Shown piece after piece: positions 16,426 through 25,565 of a DNA stretch of 64,000 nt. The notes under the pieces were generated by a model. That model worked only from the letters and a program-made list of their open reading frames with translations, did no database searches and was not told the origin of the DNA. The DNA comes from Comamonas phosphati (lineage in GTDB: Bacteria > Pseudomonadota > Gammaproteobacteria > Burkholderiales > Burkholderiaceae_C): positions 44,102-108,101 of the forward strand of contig NZ_BMEU01000016.1 in the NCBI RefSeq assembly GCF_014637085.1, written 5' to 3'. The number at the start of each line of letters is the position of its first letter. Positions within the stretch are counted from its first letter, which is position 1. The translations under genes and the position numbers were made by a program.

Positions 16426-17984
16426 ACGCCTGCGAACAGCGCTTCATGGCCACGGCCGATGCCTTCGGTTTTGCAGAGCGGGATCTGCAGCCCGTGCTGG
16501 AGCATATGAACGCTTGGCTCGCTGGACTCGCCCAGGCGCTGGACGCCGTCCGCCTGGGGCAGGCTGGCTTGCTGCCCGCCAGCGCGCTGGCCCGGTTGGC
16601 GCAGTCCATTGATGCGAACGTGAAGGCCTGCGAGCATCATTGGACCGGGCAACGGGCGGCGCTTGAACCCGCGCAATCCCTGGCCAGGGCGTTCGAGGAC
16701 AAGGCCATGCTGCTGGTCTTTGGCAAGTTCAATGCGGGCAAGAGTTCGCTGTGCAATTTCCTGGCCGAACGTTTTCGCCAACAAGGCCGCGGCGTGCGGT
16801 ATTTCCATCTGGAGGCCGGGCAGATCGTGGAAACGGAGCAGCGTTTTCACGAAGGCGCTACCGAGACCACGGCACGCCTGCAAGGTGTCTGCCTGGGCGA
16901 CAGACTGGTGCTGCTGGATACGCCTGGGCTGCATTCGGCCACTGGTGCCAACGCCGCGCTGACCCGGAGTTTTCTCGACAGCGCCGATGCCGTGCTGTGG
17001 TTGACCAGTTCCACCTCGCCAGGCCAGGTGCAGGAGCTTGACGAGCTTGCCGGTGAATTGCGGCGCGGCAAGCCGCTGCTGCCAGTTGTCACGCGCAGCG
17101 ACTGCATCGAAGAAGACGAAGTCGATGGCGCCATCGTCAAATGCCTGTGCAACAAGACCGATGCCAATCGTGCCCTCCAGGAAGCCGACGTGCTGGCTCG
17201 TGCGGCGGACAAGCTCCAGGAACTGGATGTGGATGCGGGCTTGCTCAAAGCGCCGGTGTCGGTCTCGGCCCATGTGGCGCGCATGCGAGAGCAGACCTGC
17301 GAGGCCATGGCCGAAGCGGGTTTCGAGCGCCTGTATGGCGCGTTGCTGGAGATCGCCGGCCCCGCGCTGGCTTACAAGCAGCGCAAGTCCGCCGAGATGC
17401 TGCTGCATTATCTGCAGGAGCAGGTGCTCGGCAGCCTGCAAATCGGGACGGCTCCGGCGTTGGCGCAGTTGAGGCAGGCGTTGCAAGCCGAGCGCGAGGC
17501 GATGCCACAGCGGCAGGCACGGATCATCCAGATGGCGTGGCGCGGCGTCATTCCCGAACTGCCGGCATTGCTGGAGCAGCATGCGCCGCAGCGCGATGTG
17601 CGGGCCGTGTGCGCGCAAGTCGGGACCTTGGTTGCCGGCGCTTTCGAGCGGCAGGTGAGTGCATATCTGGACGGCTACGAACTGCTGCCGGTCTCTCCTG
17701 TGGATGTAGAACTGGCGGTAGACATTGGCTACGATTCAGCGCCTGACAGCTTGCTTGGCACCGGTGGGCAGAACCTGCCTGTCGGTTATGAAAATTTGCA
17801 TGCTGCGTTGGCGCATTCGGTTCGTAAACTGGTTTCAGACCTTGCCGCCAAAGCCGTGAATGCGTGCGAAGAGACCTTGTGCCGGTTGGGGGCTGTCGCT
17901 GAGCGGATGCAGGACACCGTGTGTTGGCAAGAGCAGCGGTTGCGAGATATCAAGCAGCAATTGCGTAACAGCACTATCGCCTGA
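16422..17984 (+). CDS. Dynamin-like GTPase, second of a pair
   Basis: 520 residues, starting at GTG 16422 in a GTGA overlap with the previous gene; GGGAGG lies upstream. G1 loop VFGKFNAGKS (about 99-108), G3 LLDTPGLHS, G4-like TRSD, then a long helical region and a C-terminal stretch with VRKLVSDLAAKAVN. The paired arrangement recalls bacterial dynamin-like proteins that form hetero-oligomers (for example LeoABC or CjDLP1/2). The last dozen codons coincide with the antisense of a transposase remnant, so the native C-terminus was probably replaced. Confidence 0.75.
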   Translation: MNACEQRFMATADAFGFAERDLQPVLEHMNAWLAGLAQALDAVRLGQAGLLPASALARLAQSIDANVKACEHHWTGQRAALEPAQSLARAFEDKAMLLVFGKFNAGKSSLCNFLAERFRQQGRGVRYFHLEAGQIVETEQRFHEGATETTARLQGVCLGDRLVLLDTPGLHSATGANAALTRSFLDSADAVLWLTSSTSPGQVQELDELAGELRRGKPLLPVVTRSDCIEEDEVDGAIVKCLCNKTDANRALQEADVLARAADKLQELDVDAGLLKAPVSVSAHVARMREQTCEAMAEAGFERLYGALLEIAGPALAYKQRKSAEMLLHYLQEQVLGSLQIGTAPALAQLRQALQAEREAMPQRQARIIQMAWRGVIPELPALLEQHAPQRDVRAVCAQVGTLVAGAFERQVSAYLDGYELLPVSPVDVELAVDIGYDSAPDSLLGTGGQNLPVGYENLHAALAHSVRKLVSDLAAKAVNACEETLCRLGAVAERMQDTVCWQEQRLRDIKQQLRNSTIA

Positions 17985-18079
17985 TCGGCGCGACGCTCGA
18001 AGCGGGGGCGCAGCTTGCCAAAGCCAAAGGCCGCCAGCCAAGAAGGCATGCGCTCGACGACCCGGCGGTTGCGTCGAGC
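17945..18079 (-). pseudogene. IS5-like transposase remnant
   Basis: The minus strand reads RRVVERMPSWLAAFG then FERRADQAIVLL and CCLIS, the C-terminal block of IS5/IS427-type DDE transposases, in which VVER supplies the catalytic Glu. A stop codon lies just upstream, and no inverted repeats or remaining transposase domain are seen. The remnant overlaps the last about 40 bp of the GTPase gene on the opposite strand. The rest of the 307-bp gap up to lrgA shows nothing else recognisable. Confidence 0.6.
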
Positions 18080-18291
18080 CGGTCATTGCGATCGGTGCCT
18101 CTGCGGACGATGCGCTTTCTGATCGTCAATGCTGCAAAAATGGCCTGCTGTTTTTCTCATCTCCTCGTAATCCCCATGCCGTAGTCCTGTGTGGCCCTGG
18201 CATGGTCATTTCCTTATGGAGTCTCCAGGCGGCCGTGCTGACGGGAGGGGCGGTCATATCAACTCTCCGTACTGCGAAAGGTGCTGCTCCT

Positions 18292-18666
18292 ATGCAAGCA
18301 TTGCAAGGTATCACTTGGCTTCTGGTGTTGCAGCTCACCGGCGAGGCCTTGGCCCATTTGCTGAACCTGCCGTTTCCCGGCCCCGTGATTGGCATGTTGC
18401 TTCTGGTGATTTCGCTGCGCTTTTCTCGGGTGCGTGAGCCGGTCCAGATTGCGGCGACTTTTCTTCTGGCGCATTTGTCGCTGCTGTTCGTTCCCGTGGG
18501 CGTAGGCGTGATCACCCACCTGGATCTGCTGCGCGACTACGGGCTCAAGCTGATGCTGGTCATCGCGCTGTCGACCTGGGCCGGCATGGCCGTCACGGTG
18601 CTGCTGGTGCGCGCCTTGATGCGCGATCAGTTCGCGGTGGCAAAGGAGGGCTCTACCGATGCCTGA
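18292..18666 (+). CDS. lrgA: CidA/LrgA-family holin-like membrane protein
   Basis: 124 residues with four hydrophobic segments; the N-terminal half has LNLPFPGPVIGMLLLVISL, the family signature. LrgA/CidA proteins act with LrgB/CidB in the inner membrane and are tied to control of murein hydrolase activity and, in other bacteria, to pyruvate uptake. Start at 18292 with AAAGG upstream; the open frame extends much further upstream but without family similarity. Overlaps lrgB by 8 bp. Confidence 0.85.
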   Translation: MQALQGITWLLVLQLTGEALAHLLNLPFPGPVIGMLLLVISLRFSRVREPVQIAATFLLAHLSLLFVPVGVGVITHLDLLRDYGLKLMLVIALSTWAGMAVTVLLVRALMRDQFAVAKEGSTDA

Positions 18667-19384
18667 TTTTGTTCAGCTCTGGGTCTATCTTTCGTCTGCG
18701 CCACTGTTCGGGCTGACGGCCACGCTGGTGGTCTACGTGCTGGCACAAATGCTGTATGTGCAGTCAGGCCATGCGCCATGGGCCAATCCGGTGCTGTGGT
18801 CGGTGGTGATCCTGGGCTCGGCGCTGATGGTCACGCAGGTGCCTTACCCCACGTACTTTGCCGGCGCCCAATTCATCCACTTTCTGCTGGGGCCCGCGGT
18901 CGTCGCCCTGGGATTTCCGCTGTGGGAGCGGCGTGCCGAGCTGCAGCGCGGCTGGGTGCGGTTTTTGCTGGCTGCGTTGGCTGGCGGTGCAACGGCCGCC
19001 CTGGTCGCCGTGGGCCTGGGCTGGGCGGCAGGCCTGTCGCCAGAGGTGCTGCGCTCGCTGGCACCCAAATCGGTCACGGCGCCGGTGGCAATGGGGGTAG
19101 CGGAGAAAATCGGCGGCGTTCCTGCTTTGGCGGCCGTGTTTGCCGTGCTGACGGGCTTGATTGGCGCCTTGTCGGCCCGTGCCCTGTTCCGGATGCTCGG
19201 TGTGGGCACGAGCGATGTGGAGTGGGTGGCCCGCGGTTTCGGGCTGGGCACGGCATCGCACGGCATAGGTGCCGCCCGGGCGCTGCAGGTGAATGCCGAT
19301 GCCGGTGCCTATGCAGGCTTGGCGCTGAGCCTGCAGGTGCTGCTGGCCGCGCTGCTGATACCGCTGGTCGCACGGTGGTTCTAG
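18659..19384 (+). CDS. lrgB: LrgB/CidB-family membrane protein
   Basis: 241 residues, about six or seven membrane segments. Typical blocks are LGPAVVALGFPLW, LAPKSVTAPVAMGVAEKIGG, and GFGLGTASHGIGAARAL. Partner of the preceding LrgA-like protein; the ATG at 18659 lies inside the end of lrgA with AAAGGAGGG ten bases upstream, so the two are coupled. Stop TAG at 19382-19384. Confidence 0.9.
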   Translation: MPDFVQLWVYLSSAPLFGLTATLVVYVLAQMLYVQSGHAPWANPVLWSVVILGSALMVTQVPYPTYFAGAQFIHFLLGPAVVALGFPLWERRAELQRGWVRFLLAALAGGATAALVAVGLGWAAGLSPEVLRSLAPKSVTAPVAMGVAEKIGGVPALAAVFAVLTGLIGALSARALFRMLGVGTSDVEWVARGFGLGTASHGIGAARALQVNADAGAYAGLALSLQVLLAALLIPLVARWF

Positions 19385-19438
19385 GGGAACTGCCGCCGGC
19401 CAGCAGCGTCGTTGTCTCCGGCTGGGGCGGACAGGCGC

Positions 19439-19687
19439 TCAGATGCCGAGAATCTTCTTGGCTTCACCAAGCGACTTCATCGATTCATCGTGCTTGCCAG
19501 CCTTGTGCTGAGCCTCGCCGTCGGCGCGCAACCTGAGCACTTTGGCGGCATCGGCCTCGGACAGCTTGGGCTTGGTGGCGAGCTTGGCATCGATGGCTTT
19601 CATCTCATTCGGGCAGTTGTGGGCCCAGGCGAGGCCGCTTGCGCCGAGCAGCAGCAAGGACGTCAGCAAGGTTTTGCGAATACGCAT
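19439..19687 (-). CDS. Small secreted hypothetical protein
   Basis: 82 residues. A clear Sec signal peptide (MRIRKTLLTSLLLLGASG, cleavage probably after LAWA) is followed by a charged helical mature part of about 58 residues, with one Cys in HNCPNEMK. The ATG at 19687 has AAAGG at good spacing; the GTG at 19696 abuts that site and is less likely. Composition resembles small uncharacterised periplasmic proteins of Burkholderiales. No function assigned. Confidence 0.7.
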   Translation of the reverse strand: MRIRKTLLTSLLLLGASGLAWAHNCPNEMKAIDAKLATKPKLSEADAAKVLRLRADGEAQHKAGKHDESMKSLGEAKKILGI

Positions 19688-19972
19688 GACACACACCTTT
19701 CCATGGATAGAAGGAGATTTTCAGCATAGTGCACGTGTGGGCTTGCGTCGGAAGCATTTGGTTGAAAAATGTTTACATAGATGTCTGCATTCTGTGGTCC
19801 GCCAGGTGATGGCCCAGCAGAATGCGGCCCTGGTCGGGCAAAGCGCGGCGGCCGCCGAAAGCCTGAAGGCAGACCGGCACGCTGACCGTGGCATAAGGTC
19901 TTGATCCAAGCCTGAGGTCGGTTCCCGGGAGATGGGCCTGTGGCATATTTCCTGCCATGTGAAACTGCATGA

Positions 19973-21088
19973 GTGGCAGCAAAAATGGTGGATTGCGTTG
20001 ACTGTGTGGTGGTGGGGGCCGGTGTGGTGGGGCTGGCGGTTGCCAGGGCTTTGGCATTGGCCGGCCGGGAGGTGATGGTGCTGGAGGCGGAAGGCGCCAT
20101 CGGTACCGGAACCAGTTCGCGCAACAGCGAGGTCATCCATGCCGGGATCTACTATCCCCAGGGCTCGCTCAAGGCCAAGCTGTGCGTTCGCGGCAAGGAA
20201 CTGCTCTACCCGTACTGCGAGATGCGTGGTGTCGATCACAGGCGCTGCGGCAAGCTGATCGTGGCCACCAGCGCTCAGCAGGTGCAGCAACTGCAAGGCA
20301 TACGGGCCAAGGCGCAGGCCAACGGCGTCGAGGATCTGCAATGGCTGCAGGCCGCCGAGGCCCGGGCCCTTGAGCCAGCCTTGCAGTGCGAGGCTGCGCT
20401 GCTGTCGCCCAGCACGGGGGTCGTGGACAGTCACGGCCTGATGCTGAGCCTGCAGGGCGATATCGAGAATGCTGGGGGCATGGTGGTGCTGCACGCTCCG
20501 GTGCACGCCGCCGAGGTGCGGGCCGACGGCATCTCGCTGACCCTGGCCGACGGCACGCAGCTGCAGACGCGCACCGTAGTCAATGCGGCAGGGTTGAGTG
20601 CCCCGGCCCTGGCCCGCCGTTTTGAAGGCTTTCCACGGCAGCATGTGCCCGAAGCCTTTTTTGCCAAGGGCAATTATTTCGCGCTGGCCGGCAAGGCGCC
20701 GTTTCGCCATCTGATCTATCCCGTCCCGGAGGCCGCGGGCCTGGGTGTGCATCTGACGCTGGACCTGGGCGGCCAGGCCAAGTTCGGCCCGGATGTCCAA
20801 TGGGTGGGTAGCGCAGAGGACCTGCTGGTGGACGGCCGCCGGGCCGACGCCTTCTATGCCGAGATCCGCCGCTATTGGCCGCAGCTCAAGGATGGCTCCC
20901 TGGTCAGCGGCTATGCCGGCATCCGCCCGAAGATCAGCGCCCCGGGAGAGGCTGCGGCCGATTTCTGGATTCAAGGTCCCGGCCAGCACGGCGTGCCCGG
21001 CGTGGTGCAGCTGTTCGGCATCGAGTCGCCCGGGCTGACCAGCAGCCTGGCCATCGGAGAACATGTGGCAGCTCTGCTGACACCCTGA
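19973..21088 (+). CDS. FAD-dependent oxidoreductase, L-2-hydroxyglutarate oxidase-like
   Basis: 371 residues, DAO fold. The N-terminal dinucleotide motif [16 protein letters not shown] is followed by [17 protein letters not shown], the signature of LhgO/L2HGDH enzymes, and [10 protein letters not shown]. The C-terminus has GYAGIRPKI and [15 protein letters not shown]. Enzymes of this group oxidise L-2-hydroxyglutarate to 2-oxoglutarate and pass electrons to the quinone pool. The start is uncertain: GTG 19973 or ATG 19985, with no strong ribosome site. It stands alone. Substrate is inferred from motifs only. Confidence 0.82.
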   Translation: MAAKMVDCVDCVVVGAGVVGLAVARALALAGREVMVLEAEGAIGTGTSSRNSEVIHAGIYYPQGSLKAKLCVRGKELLYPYCEMRGVDHRRCGKLIVATSAQQVQQLQGIRAKAQANGVEDLQWLQAAEARALEPALQCEAALLSPSTGVVDSHGLMLSLQGDIENAGGMVVLHAPVHAAEVRADGISLTLADGTQLQTRTVVNAAGLSAPALARRFEGFPRQHVPEAFFAKGNYFALAGKAPFRHLIYPVPEAAGLGVHLTLDLGGQAKFGPDVQWVGSAEDLLVDGRRADAFYAEIRRYWPQLKDGSLVSGYAGIRPKISAPGEAAADFWIQGPGQHGVPGVVQLFGIESPGLTSSLAIGEHVAALLTP

Positions 21089-21322
21089 TCCTGCGCAACC
21101 TGAAGCGTGATGGAAAGGGCCAATGGGGGAAGTACCGAGGATGTCCGACAGCGTGTGGAGTCCCGCAAGGCTTGGAGTGCGCTACGAATTCTGTAAGATC
21201 AATACAAGCTGTGCTTTGCGCTGCAGGCCTGAAAAAGAGGCTGGGCAGGTAGCAAATGCCCAGGGCTTAATCTGCGGGCCTGACAGGCTCTGCATCCCAT
21301 GATTTTTCAAGAAAGGTCGCAT

Positions 21323-21634
21323 ATGTCCCGCTCCGTTTCCGACACTGTTTCCACAGCCCAAGAAGATCTGGAAAAGCTGGTCAGCGATCTGCGCGGCCTG
21401 CTGTCCGCCAAGGATCTGGACAAGGTTCCGGATATCCATCTGCTGCGCCAGCGCATCGACGATGGCATGAACAATGTGCGCGAATCGGCCACGCGCGCGG
21501 CCCAGGATGCGGCTCGCCAGGCACGCGAGGCCGTGGATGCCGCTGATCGCTATGCCCGCGACGAGCCCTGGCGTGTTGCCGGTGCCGCATTGGCCGTAGG
21601 CGCCTTGCTGGGCTTCATGCTGGGCCGCCGCTGA
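21323..21634 (+). CDS. DUF883 (ElaB/YqjD-like) membrane-anchored protein
   Basis: 103 residues: a long amphipathic helix (about 8-75) and one C-terminal membrane segment ending in GFMLGRR, the typical tail of the ElaB/YqjD family. E. coli YqjD and ElaB associate with the inner membrane and with ribosomes in stationary phase. GAAAGG precedes the ATG at 21323. First gene of a three-gene set with yqjE- and yqjK-like genes. Confidence 0.88.
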   Translation: MSRSVSDTVSTAQEDLEKLVSDLRGLLSAKDLDKVPDIHLLRQRIDDGMNNVRESATRAAQDAARQAREAVDAADRYARDEPWRVAGAALAVGALLGFMLGRR

Positions 21635-21666
21635 TTCGTCCCGACACCTCAGCGGATACCAAACCC

Positions 21667-22062
21667 GTGAATTGGATTTCACTTCTGGGCCTGGATGCCT
21701 GGGCGACGCGCAGCCGCGCTGCCTTGATAGAGACTGCGCTGGCGGCCGAAGACCGTGCCGACTTGGCCCGGCTCGAGTGGCAGCAGCACAAGCGCAGCCT
21801 GCAAACCCTGCTGCTCGTCGGCGTGGTGCTGGGCGGGCTGACCGTGGTCGTGCTGCTGGCACTGACCATGGCCGTGATGGTGCAGTTTTGGGATACCGAA
21901 CACCGCACTACCGCGGGCTGGCTGCTGGCAGCCGGTTGGCTCGTGGCCTGGGCCTTGGCCTTGTGGCGCTTGATTGCCGCCGCGCGTCAGCTGTCCCAGC
22001 CGTTCGAGCTCACGCGCCATGAGCTGATGACGGACTGGAGAACACTCAAGGAGAAGCTGTAG
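21667..22062 (+). CDS. YqjE-like putative holin-superfamily membrane protein
   Basis: 131 residues starting at GTG 21667. A soluble N-terminal helix (RAALIETALAAEDRADLARLEW) is followed by two hydrophobic helices around residues 48-75 and 84-105, the YqjE plan often labelled phage holin family. The label reflects fold only: the neighbours are yqjD- and yqjK-like genes and no phage genes are nearby. Confidence 0.8.
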   Translation: MNWISLLGLDAWATRSRAALIETALAAEDRADLARLEWQQHKRSLQTLLLVGVVLGGLTVVVLLALTMAVMVQFWDTEHRTTAGWLLAAGWLVAWALALWRLIAAARQLSQPFELTRHELMTDWRTLKEKL

Positions 22063-22064
22063 CC

Positions 22065-22424
22065 ATGGCCGATTCCACATCGACTTCTTCCGCAGGTATT
22101 CCTGTGGGTGTGGATCTCGCGCTCTGGGAGCGCGCCACGCCGGAGCAGCAAAAAATCATGCGGCGCATTGCGGTACAGCGCGAGCGGCTGAGGACGCGGG
22201 CTGCGGCCCGTGCCCAGGCACGGGCGCTGATGAGTGCGCAGGAAACCCAGGTGCGCCCCGATGCGCCCCTGATGGAGCGCATCGTCACCTTCGCGCGCCT
22301 GCACCCCGTGGCCGTTGCGGCCGCAGGGGCAGTTGCCGCCGTTGTGGGGCCGCGCAAGCTGCTGCGTCTGGGAAGCATCTTGCTGCCCTGGATCATCAAG
22401 CTGCAGCAGAAAAGCCGCTCATGA
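22065..22424 (+). CDS. YqjK-like basic protein
   Basis: 119 residues, rich in Arg and Ala. A charged helical centre (MRRIAVQRERLRTRAAARAQ) precedes a hydrophobic segment ending in KLLRLGSILLPWIIK. The ATG is 2 bp after the preceding stop codon with AAGGAG upstream. Position and composition match the third gene of yqjDEK-type operons. Function unknown. Confidence 0.7.
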   Translation: MADSTSTSSAGIPVGVDLALWERATPEQQKIMRRIAVQRERLRTRAAARAQARALMSAQETQVRPDAPLMERIVTFARLHPVAVAAAGAVAAVVGPRKLLRLGSILLPWIIKLQQKSRS

Positions 22425-22449
22425 CTTGGTTGGACGCTTCATAAAAAAG

Positions 22450-22475
22450 CAGCCCGTTTCGACGGGCTGTTTTTC
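22450..22475. terminator. Bidirectional intrinsic terminator
   Basis: CAGCCCG (22450-22456) pairs with CGGGCTG (22463-22469) around TTTCGA and is followed by TTTTT; an A-run (22443-22448) precedes it. It can serve the yqjDEK-like operon on the plus strand and pyrD on the minus strand, which converge here. Confidence 0.85.
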
Positions 22476-22484
22476 GAGGGGCCT

Positions 22485-23540
22485 TCAGCGCACGTGGGCG
22501 ATGGCGCGCGCGGCCTCGGTCACCAGATCCGGGCCGCGATAGATCAGGCCGCTGTAGATCTGCACCACGTCGGCGCCCGCGCGGATCTTGCTGACCGCAT
22601 CGGCGCCACTCAGGATGCCGCCCACGCCGATGATGGGAAAACGGCTGCCCAGCGCTGAGCGCAGCTGGCGTATCACCTGGTTGCTGGCCTCGAGCACGGG
22701 AGCACCCGACAGGCCGCCGGCTTCCTGTGCATGCTGCAGGCCCTGCACGGCTTCGCGGCTGATGGTGGTATTAGTGGCAATCACGCCGTCCATGCCGTGG
22801 CGCTGCAGGGTGGCGGCGATCACGCCGATCTGCTCTTCCACCAGGTCGGGGGCGATCTTCACGAACACGGGAACGCGCTTTGCATGCTGCGTGGCCAGCT
22901 GCTCGCGGCGCTCGGCAATGGCGTCCAGCAGGCTGTCGAGTGCCTCGTCGCTTTGCAGAGCGCGCAGGTTCTTGGTGTTGGGAGAGCTGATATTGACCGT
23001 CACGTAGTCGGCATGCGGGTACACACCGTCCAGCGCCTTGAGGTAGTCGCTGGTGGCTTCCTCAATGGGGGTGGCGGCGTTCTTGCCGATGTTCAGGCCC
23101 AGCAGCATGGGCTTGCCGGACTTTCCACTGCTCCGGATCTGGGAGCGCCGCACGTTGGCCAGAAAGGCGTCCAGGCCGTCATTGTTGAAGCCCAGGCGGT
23201 TGATCAGCGCCTTCTTCTCGGGGATACGGAACATGCGCGGCTTGGGATTGCCGGGCTGGGGGCGCGGCGTGACGGTGCCGACTTCCACAAAGCCGAACCC
23301 CATGGCCGCCAGCGCGTCGATGCAGCGTGCATTCTTGTCCAGGCCCGCAGCCATGCCCACGCGGTTCGGGAACTTGAGGCCGGCCAGCTCGATGGGATCG
23401 TCGACCATGGGGCGCGACCAGGCGCATTGCAGCGGTGTGTTCTGGCCCCTGGCCATGAGATTCATGGTGAAGTCGTGGGCGGCTTCGGGGTCCATGCCGA
23501 AAAGGATAGGGCGTGTCAGGGAGTAAGGAATAAAGGACAT
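22485..23540 (-). CDS. pyrD: Dihydroorotate dehydrogenase (quinone), class 2
   Basis: Fourth step of pyrimidine synthesis, membrane-associated, reducing quinone. 351 residues. Blocks: [41 protein letters not shown] with the catalytic Ser region, and the FMN phosphate site [14 protein letters not shown]. The N-terminal [16 protein letters not shown] is the class 2 quinone-binding extension. The start at 23540 has AAGGA-like sequence upstream; the frame is open a further 93 codons, but that lies antisense to rpiA. Confidence 0.96.
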   Translation of the reverse strand: MSFIPYSLTRPILFGMDPEAAHDFTMNLMARGQNTPLQCAWSRPMVDDPIELAGLKFPNRVGMAAGLDKNARCIDALAAMGFGFVEVGTVTPRPQPGNPKPRMFRIPEKKALINRLGFNNDGLDAFLANVRRSQIRSSGKSGKPMLLGLNIGKNAATPIEEATSDYLKALDGVYPHADYVTVNISSPNTKNLRALQSDEALDSLLDAIAERREQLATQHAKRVPVFVKIAPDLVEEQIGVIAATLQRHGMDGVIATNTTISREAVQGLQHAQEAGGLSGAPVLEASNQVIRQLRSALGSRFPIIGVGGILSGADAVSKIRAGADVVQIYSGLIYRGPDLVTEAARAIAHVR

Positions 23541-23574
23541 AGGGATAATCGCAGGATTACCTGGATTTTCACCC

Positions 23575-24279
23575 ATGACGACAGCTGCTGCTTCCTCTGT
23601 TTCCCAATATTCCCAAGATGAACTCAAAACCCTGGTGGGCCAGGCGGCCCTGAAGTACGTGGTCGCTGGCTCCATTGTGGGCGTGGGCACGGGCTCCACG
23701 GTCAACAAGTTCATCGACGCGCTGGCTGCGATCAAGGACAGCATCCCTGGCGCCGTCTCCAGCTCCGTGGCCAGCACCGAGCGCCTGACGGCCCTGGGCA
23801 TCAAGGTGTTCGACGCCAACGAGGTGCAGCGCCTGGCGGTCTATATCGACGGCGCCGACGAGATCGACGGCCAGGGTTTCATGGTCAAGGGCGGCGGCGC
23901 GGCGCTGACGCGCGAAAAGATCGTGGCCGCGCTGGCGGACCGCTTCGTCTGCATCGCCGACGAATCCAAGCGTGTGGACGTGCTGGGTGCGTTCCCGCTG
24001 CCCGTGGAAGTGATCCCCATGGCCGCGGGGCAAATTGCCCGCCGCTTCGAGGCCCTGGGCGGCCAGGCGCAGATCCGCATGAAGGACGGTGCGCCGCTGG
24101 TGACCGACAACGGCCAGCATATTCTCGACGTGCGCGGCCTGAAGATTGCCGATCCCCTGGCGTTCGAATCGGAAGTCAACCAGTGGCCCGGCGTGGTGAC
24201 CATTGGCGTTTTCGCCCACCAGAAGGCCGCCGTGTGCCTGCTGGGCACGGCGCAGGGCGTGCAGACGCTGGAGTACTGA
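23575..24279 (+). CDS. rpiA: Ribose-5-phosphate isomerase A
   Basis: Interconverts ribose-5-phosphate and ribulose-5-phosphate. 234 residues with the family blocks [40 protein letters not shown] and [15 protein letters not shown]. The DGADE acidic pair and the catalytic Lys of the KGGGAAL loop are present. It is divergent from pyrD with only 34 bp between starts, so the two promoters must overlap or lie inside the coding ends. Confidence 0.96.
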   Translation: MTTAAASSVSQYSQDELKTLVGQAALKYVVAGSIVGVGTGSTVNKFIDALAAIKDSIPGAVSSSVASTERLTALGIKVFDANEVQRLAVYIDGADEIDGQGFMVKGGGAALTREKIVAALADRFVCIADESKRVDVLGAFPLPVEVIPMAAGQIARRFEALGGQAQIRMKDGAPLVTDNGQHILDVRGLKIADPLAFESEVNQWPGVVTIGVFAHQKAAVCLLGTAQGVQTLEY

Positions 24280-24357
24280 TGCAGCCCCTGGCGGGCGCAA
24301 ATCCGCCAAGGCCTTGGTGCCTGCAGGCACCGGGAGGCCGCCCCATGATGGCATTGA

Positions 24358-24501
24358 CCAGCCCAGCAGGCGCCGCCCGTCTTCATACAGCTGGTTACCC
24401 GCCGGTGTAGGCGTAACGCCCGCATGACTGCGCTCCAGCAACTGGGTGCCCAGCTCGGCTTCCAGCACGGCGATGAAGTAGCGCAGAGCACGTAAATCCA
24501 T
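24358..24501 (-). pseudogene. LysR-family regulator remnant
   Basis: The first 48 residues from 24501 read MDLRALRYFIAVLEAELGTQLLERS and on through TPTPAGNQLYEDGRRLLG, with no string of the full N-terminal helix-turn-helix: about 30 residues between FIAVLEA and LEAELGTQLLE are missing, as if deleted between short direct repeats. After LLG the sequence no longer resembles the family and no effector domain follows. Clear gene decay between rpiA and the ferritin-like gene. Confidence 0.7.
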
Positions 24502-24680
24502 GATTGGGACGGCAGGAAATTTGTGTTTCAGGATTTATCGGAGCCTAGCAGTGTCGGCATAGGCTGACATGGAATGGCCGCGCATTGTCATCAAGATGGC
24601 ATATCGCCACTGCCTGGATTGCTGCAGCTTGCCGTCTGGAAGTACCACGACGCGCAACAACCGTACTTTCCCCTTATTTG

Positions 24681-25562
24681 ATGCAAGCCAATCGACGCCA
24701 TTTTTTCAATGCCCAGGCCGCGCCGGCTGCTGCCGAGTCCGCCCCTGCGGGGAGATCGGCGCACTGGCACGTCTCGGATCTCGATTTCTCGCGCATCGAT
24801 CGCCAGGCGGTGGAGCGCAACGAGGATCTGTTCTTCCTGCTCGTGAGCGCCTCGTTCATCGAAACGGGCTCGGACACCTATGCCGCCAATCTGGCCGAGC
24901 ACTACGCGGCCTATCCCGAGATCAGCGCCTGGCTGAAGGACCATTGGGAGGCGGAGGAGCTGCAGCACGGCCAGGCTCTGCGCGTTTACGTGGAGGCCGT
25001 GTGGCCCCGTTTTCCCTGGCAGCAGGCCTACGACAGTTTTTTTGGCGAATATTCCAAGCTCTGCACCGTGGAGGAGCTTTATCCCGACCAGCGCCTGGAA
25101 ATGGTGGCGCGCTGCGTAGTGGAAACCGGCACCACGGCCTATTACCACACGCTGCGCGAACTCAGCGACGAACCGGTGCTGACCGAGCTGCTGGGCCATA
25201 TCCGCAATGACGAGGTCAGCCACTACAAGCACTTTCTCAAGTACTTCAAGGAACTGCAGCAGGAAGCGCCCGTGGGGCGCGCGCGCATTGCCGGTGCGCT
25301 GTATGGCCGGCTCAAGGAATTGCGCGAAAGCGATTCCGATGTGGCGCTGCGCCATGTATGGGCGCACAAGGGCGATTATTTCGCCGGGGGCACCACGCGC
25401 TTCGAGGACATGGCCCAGCGCATCTACGAACTGGTCAGCCGCCGCCTGCCTGCGGATCTGGCCGTGCGCATGCTGCTCAAGCCCATGCTGCTGCCCCCGC
25501 GCGTGGAGGAACTGGTGCGCACGCCGATTTTCCGGCTGGCCACGCGCGTGATGTCGTACTGA
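24681..25562 (+). CDS. Ferritin-like di-iron protein
   Basis: 293 residues, predicted mostly helical. Two carboxylate-histidine motifs, EAEELQHGQ and NDEVSHYKHF, plus an earlier SASFIETGSD helix are arranged as in ferritin-like di-iron proteins (two ExxH-type motifs about 95 residues apart). The start at 24681 is preferred because the preceding 32 open codons are low-similarity. It may belong to the iron-containing redox enzyme or desaturase-like families; substrate unknown. A repeat copy follows its stop codon. Confidence 0.65.
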   Translation: MQANRRHFFNAQAAPAAAESAPAGRSAHWHVSDLDFSRIDRQAVERNEDLFFLLVSASFIETGSDTYAANLAEHYAAYPEISAWLKDHWEAEELQHGQALRVYVEAVWPRFPWQQAYDSFFGEYSKLCTVEELYPDQRLEMVARCVVETGTTAYYHTLRELSDEPVLTELLGHIRNDEVSHYKHFLKYFKELQQEAPVGRARIAGALYGRLKELRESDSDVALRHVWAHKGDYFAGGTTRFEDMAQRIYELVSRRLPADLAVRMLLKPMLLPPRVEELVRTPIFRLATRVMSY

Positions 25563-25565
25563 GCT

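Noticed and set aside
17860-18291. N-terminal extension of the lrgA frame by 144 codons
   Set aside because: The LrgA domain starts at 18292 with a ribosome site; the upstream codons overlap the GTPase end and the transposase remnant and have no family similarity.
21667-22062. Phage holin suggesting a prophage near 21.6 kb
   Set aside because: The protein fits the YqjE plan between yqjD- and yqjK-like genes, a known housekeeping trio; no other phage genes are near.
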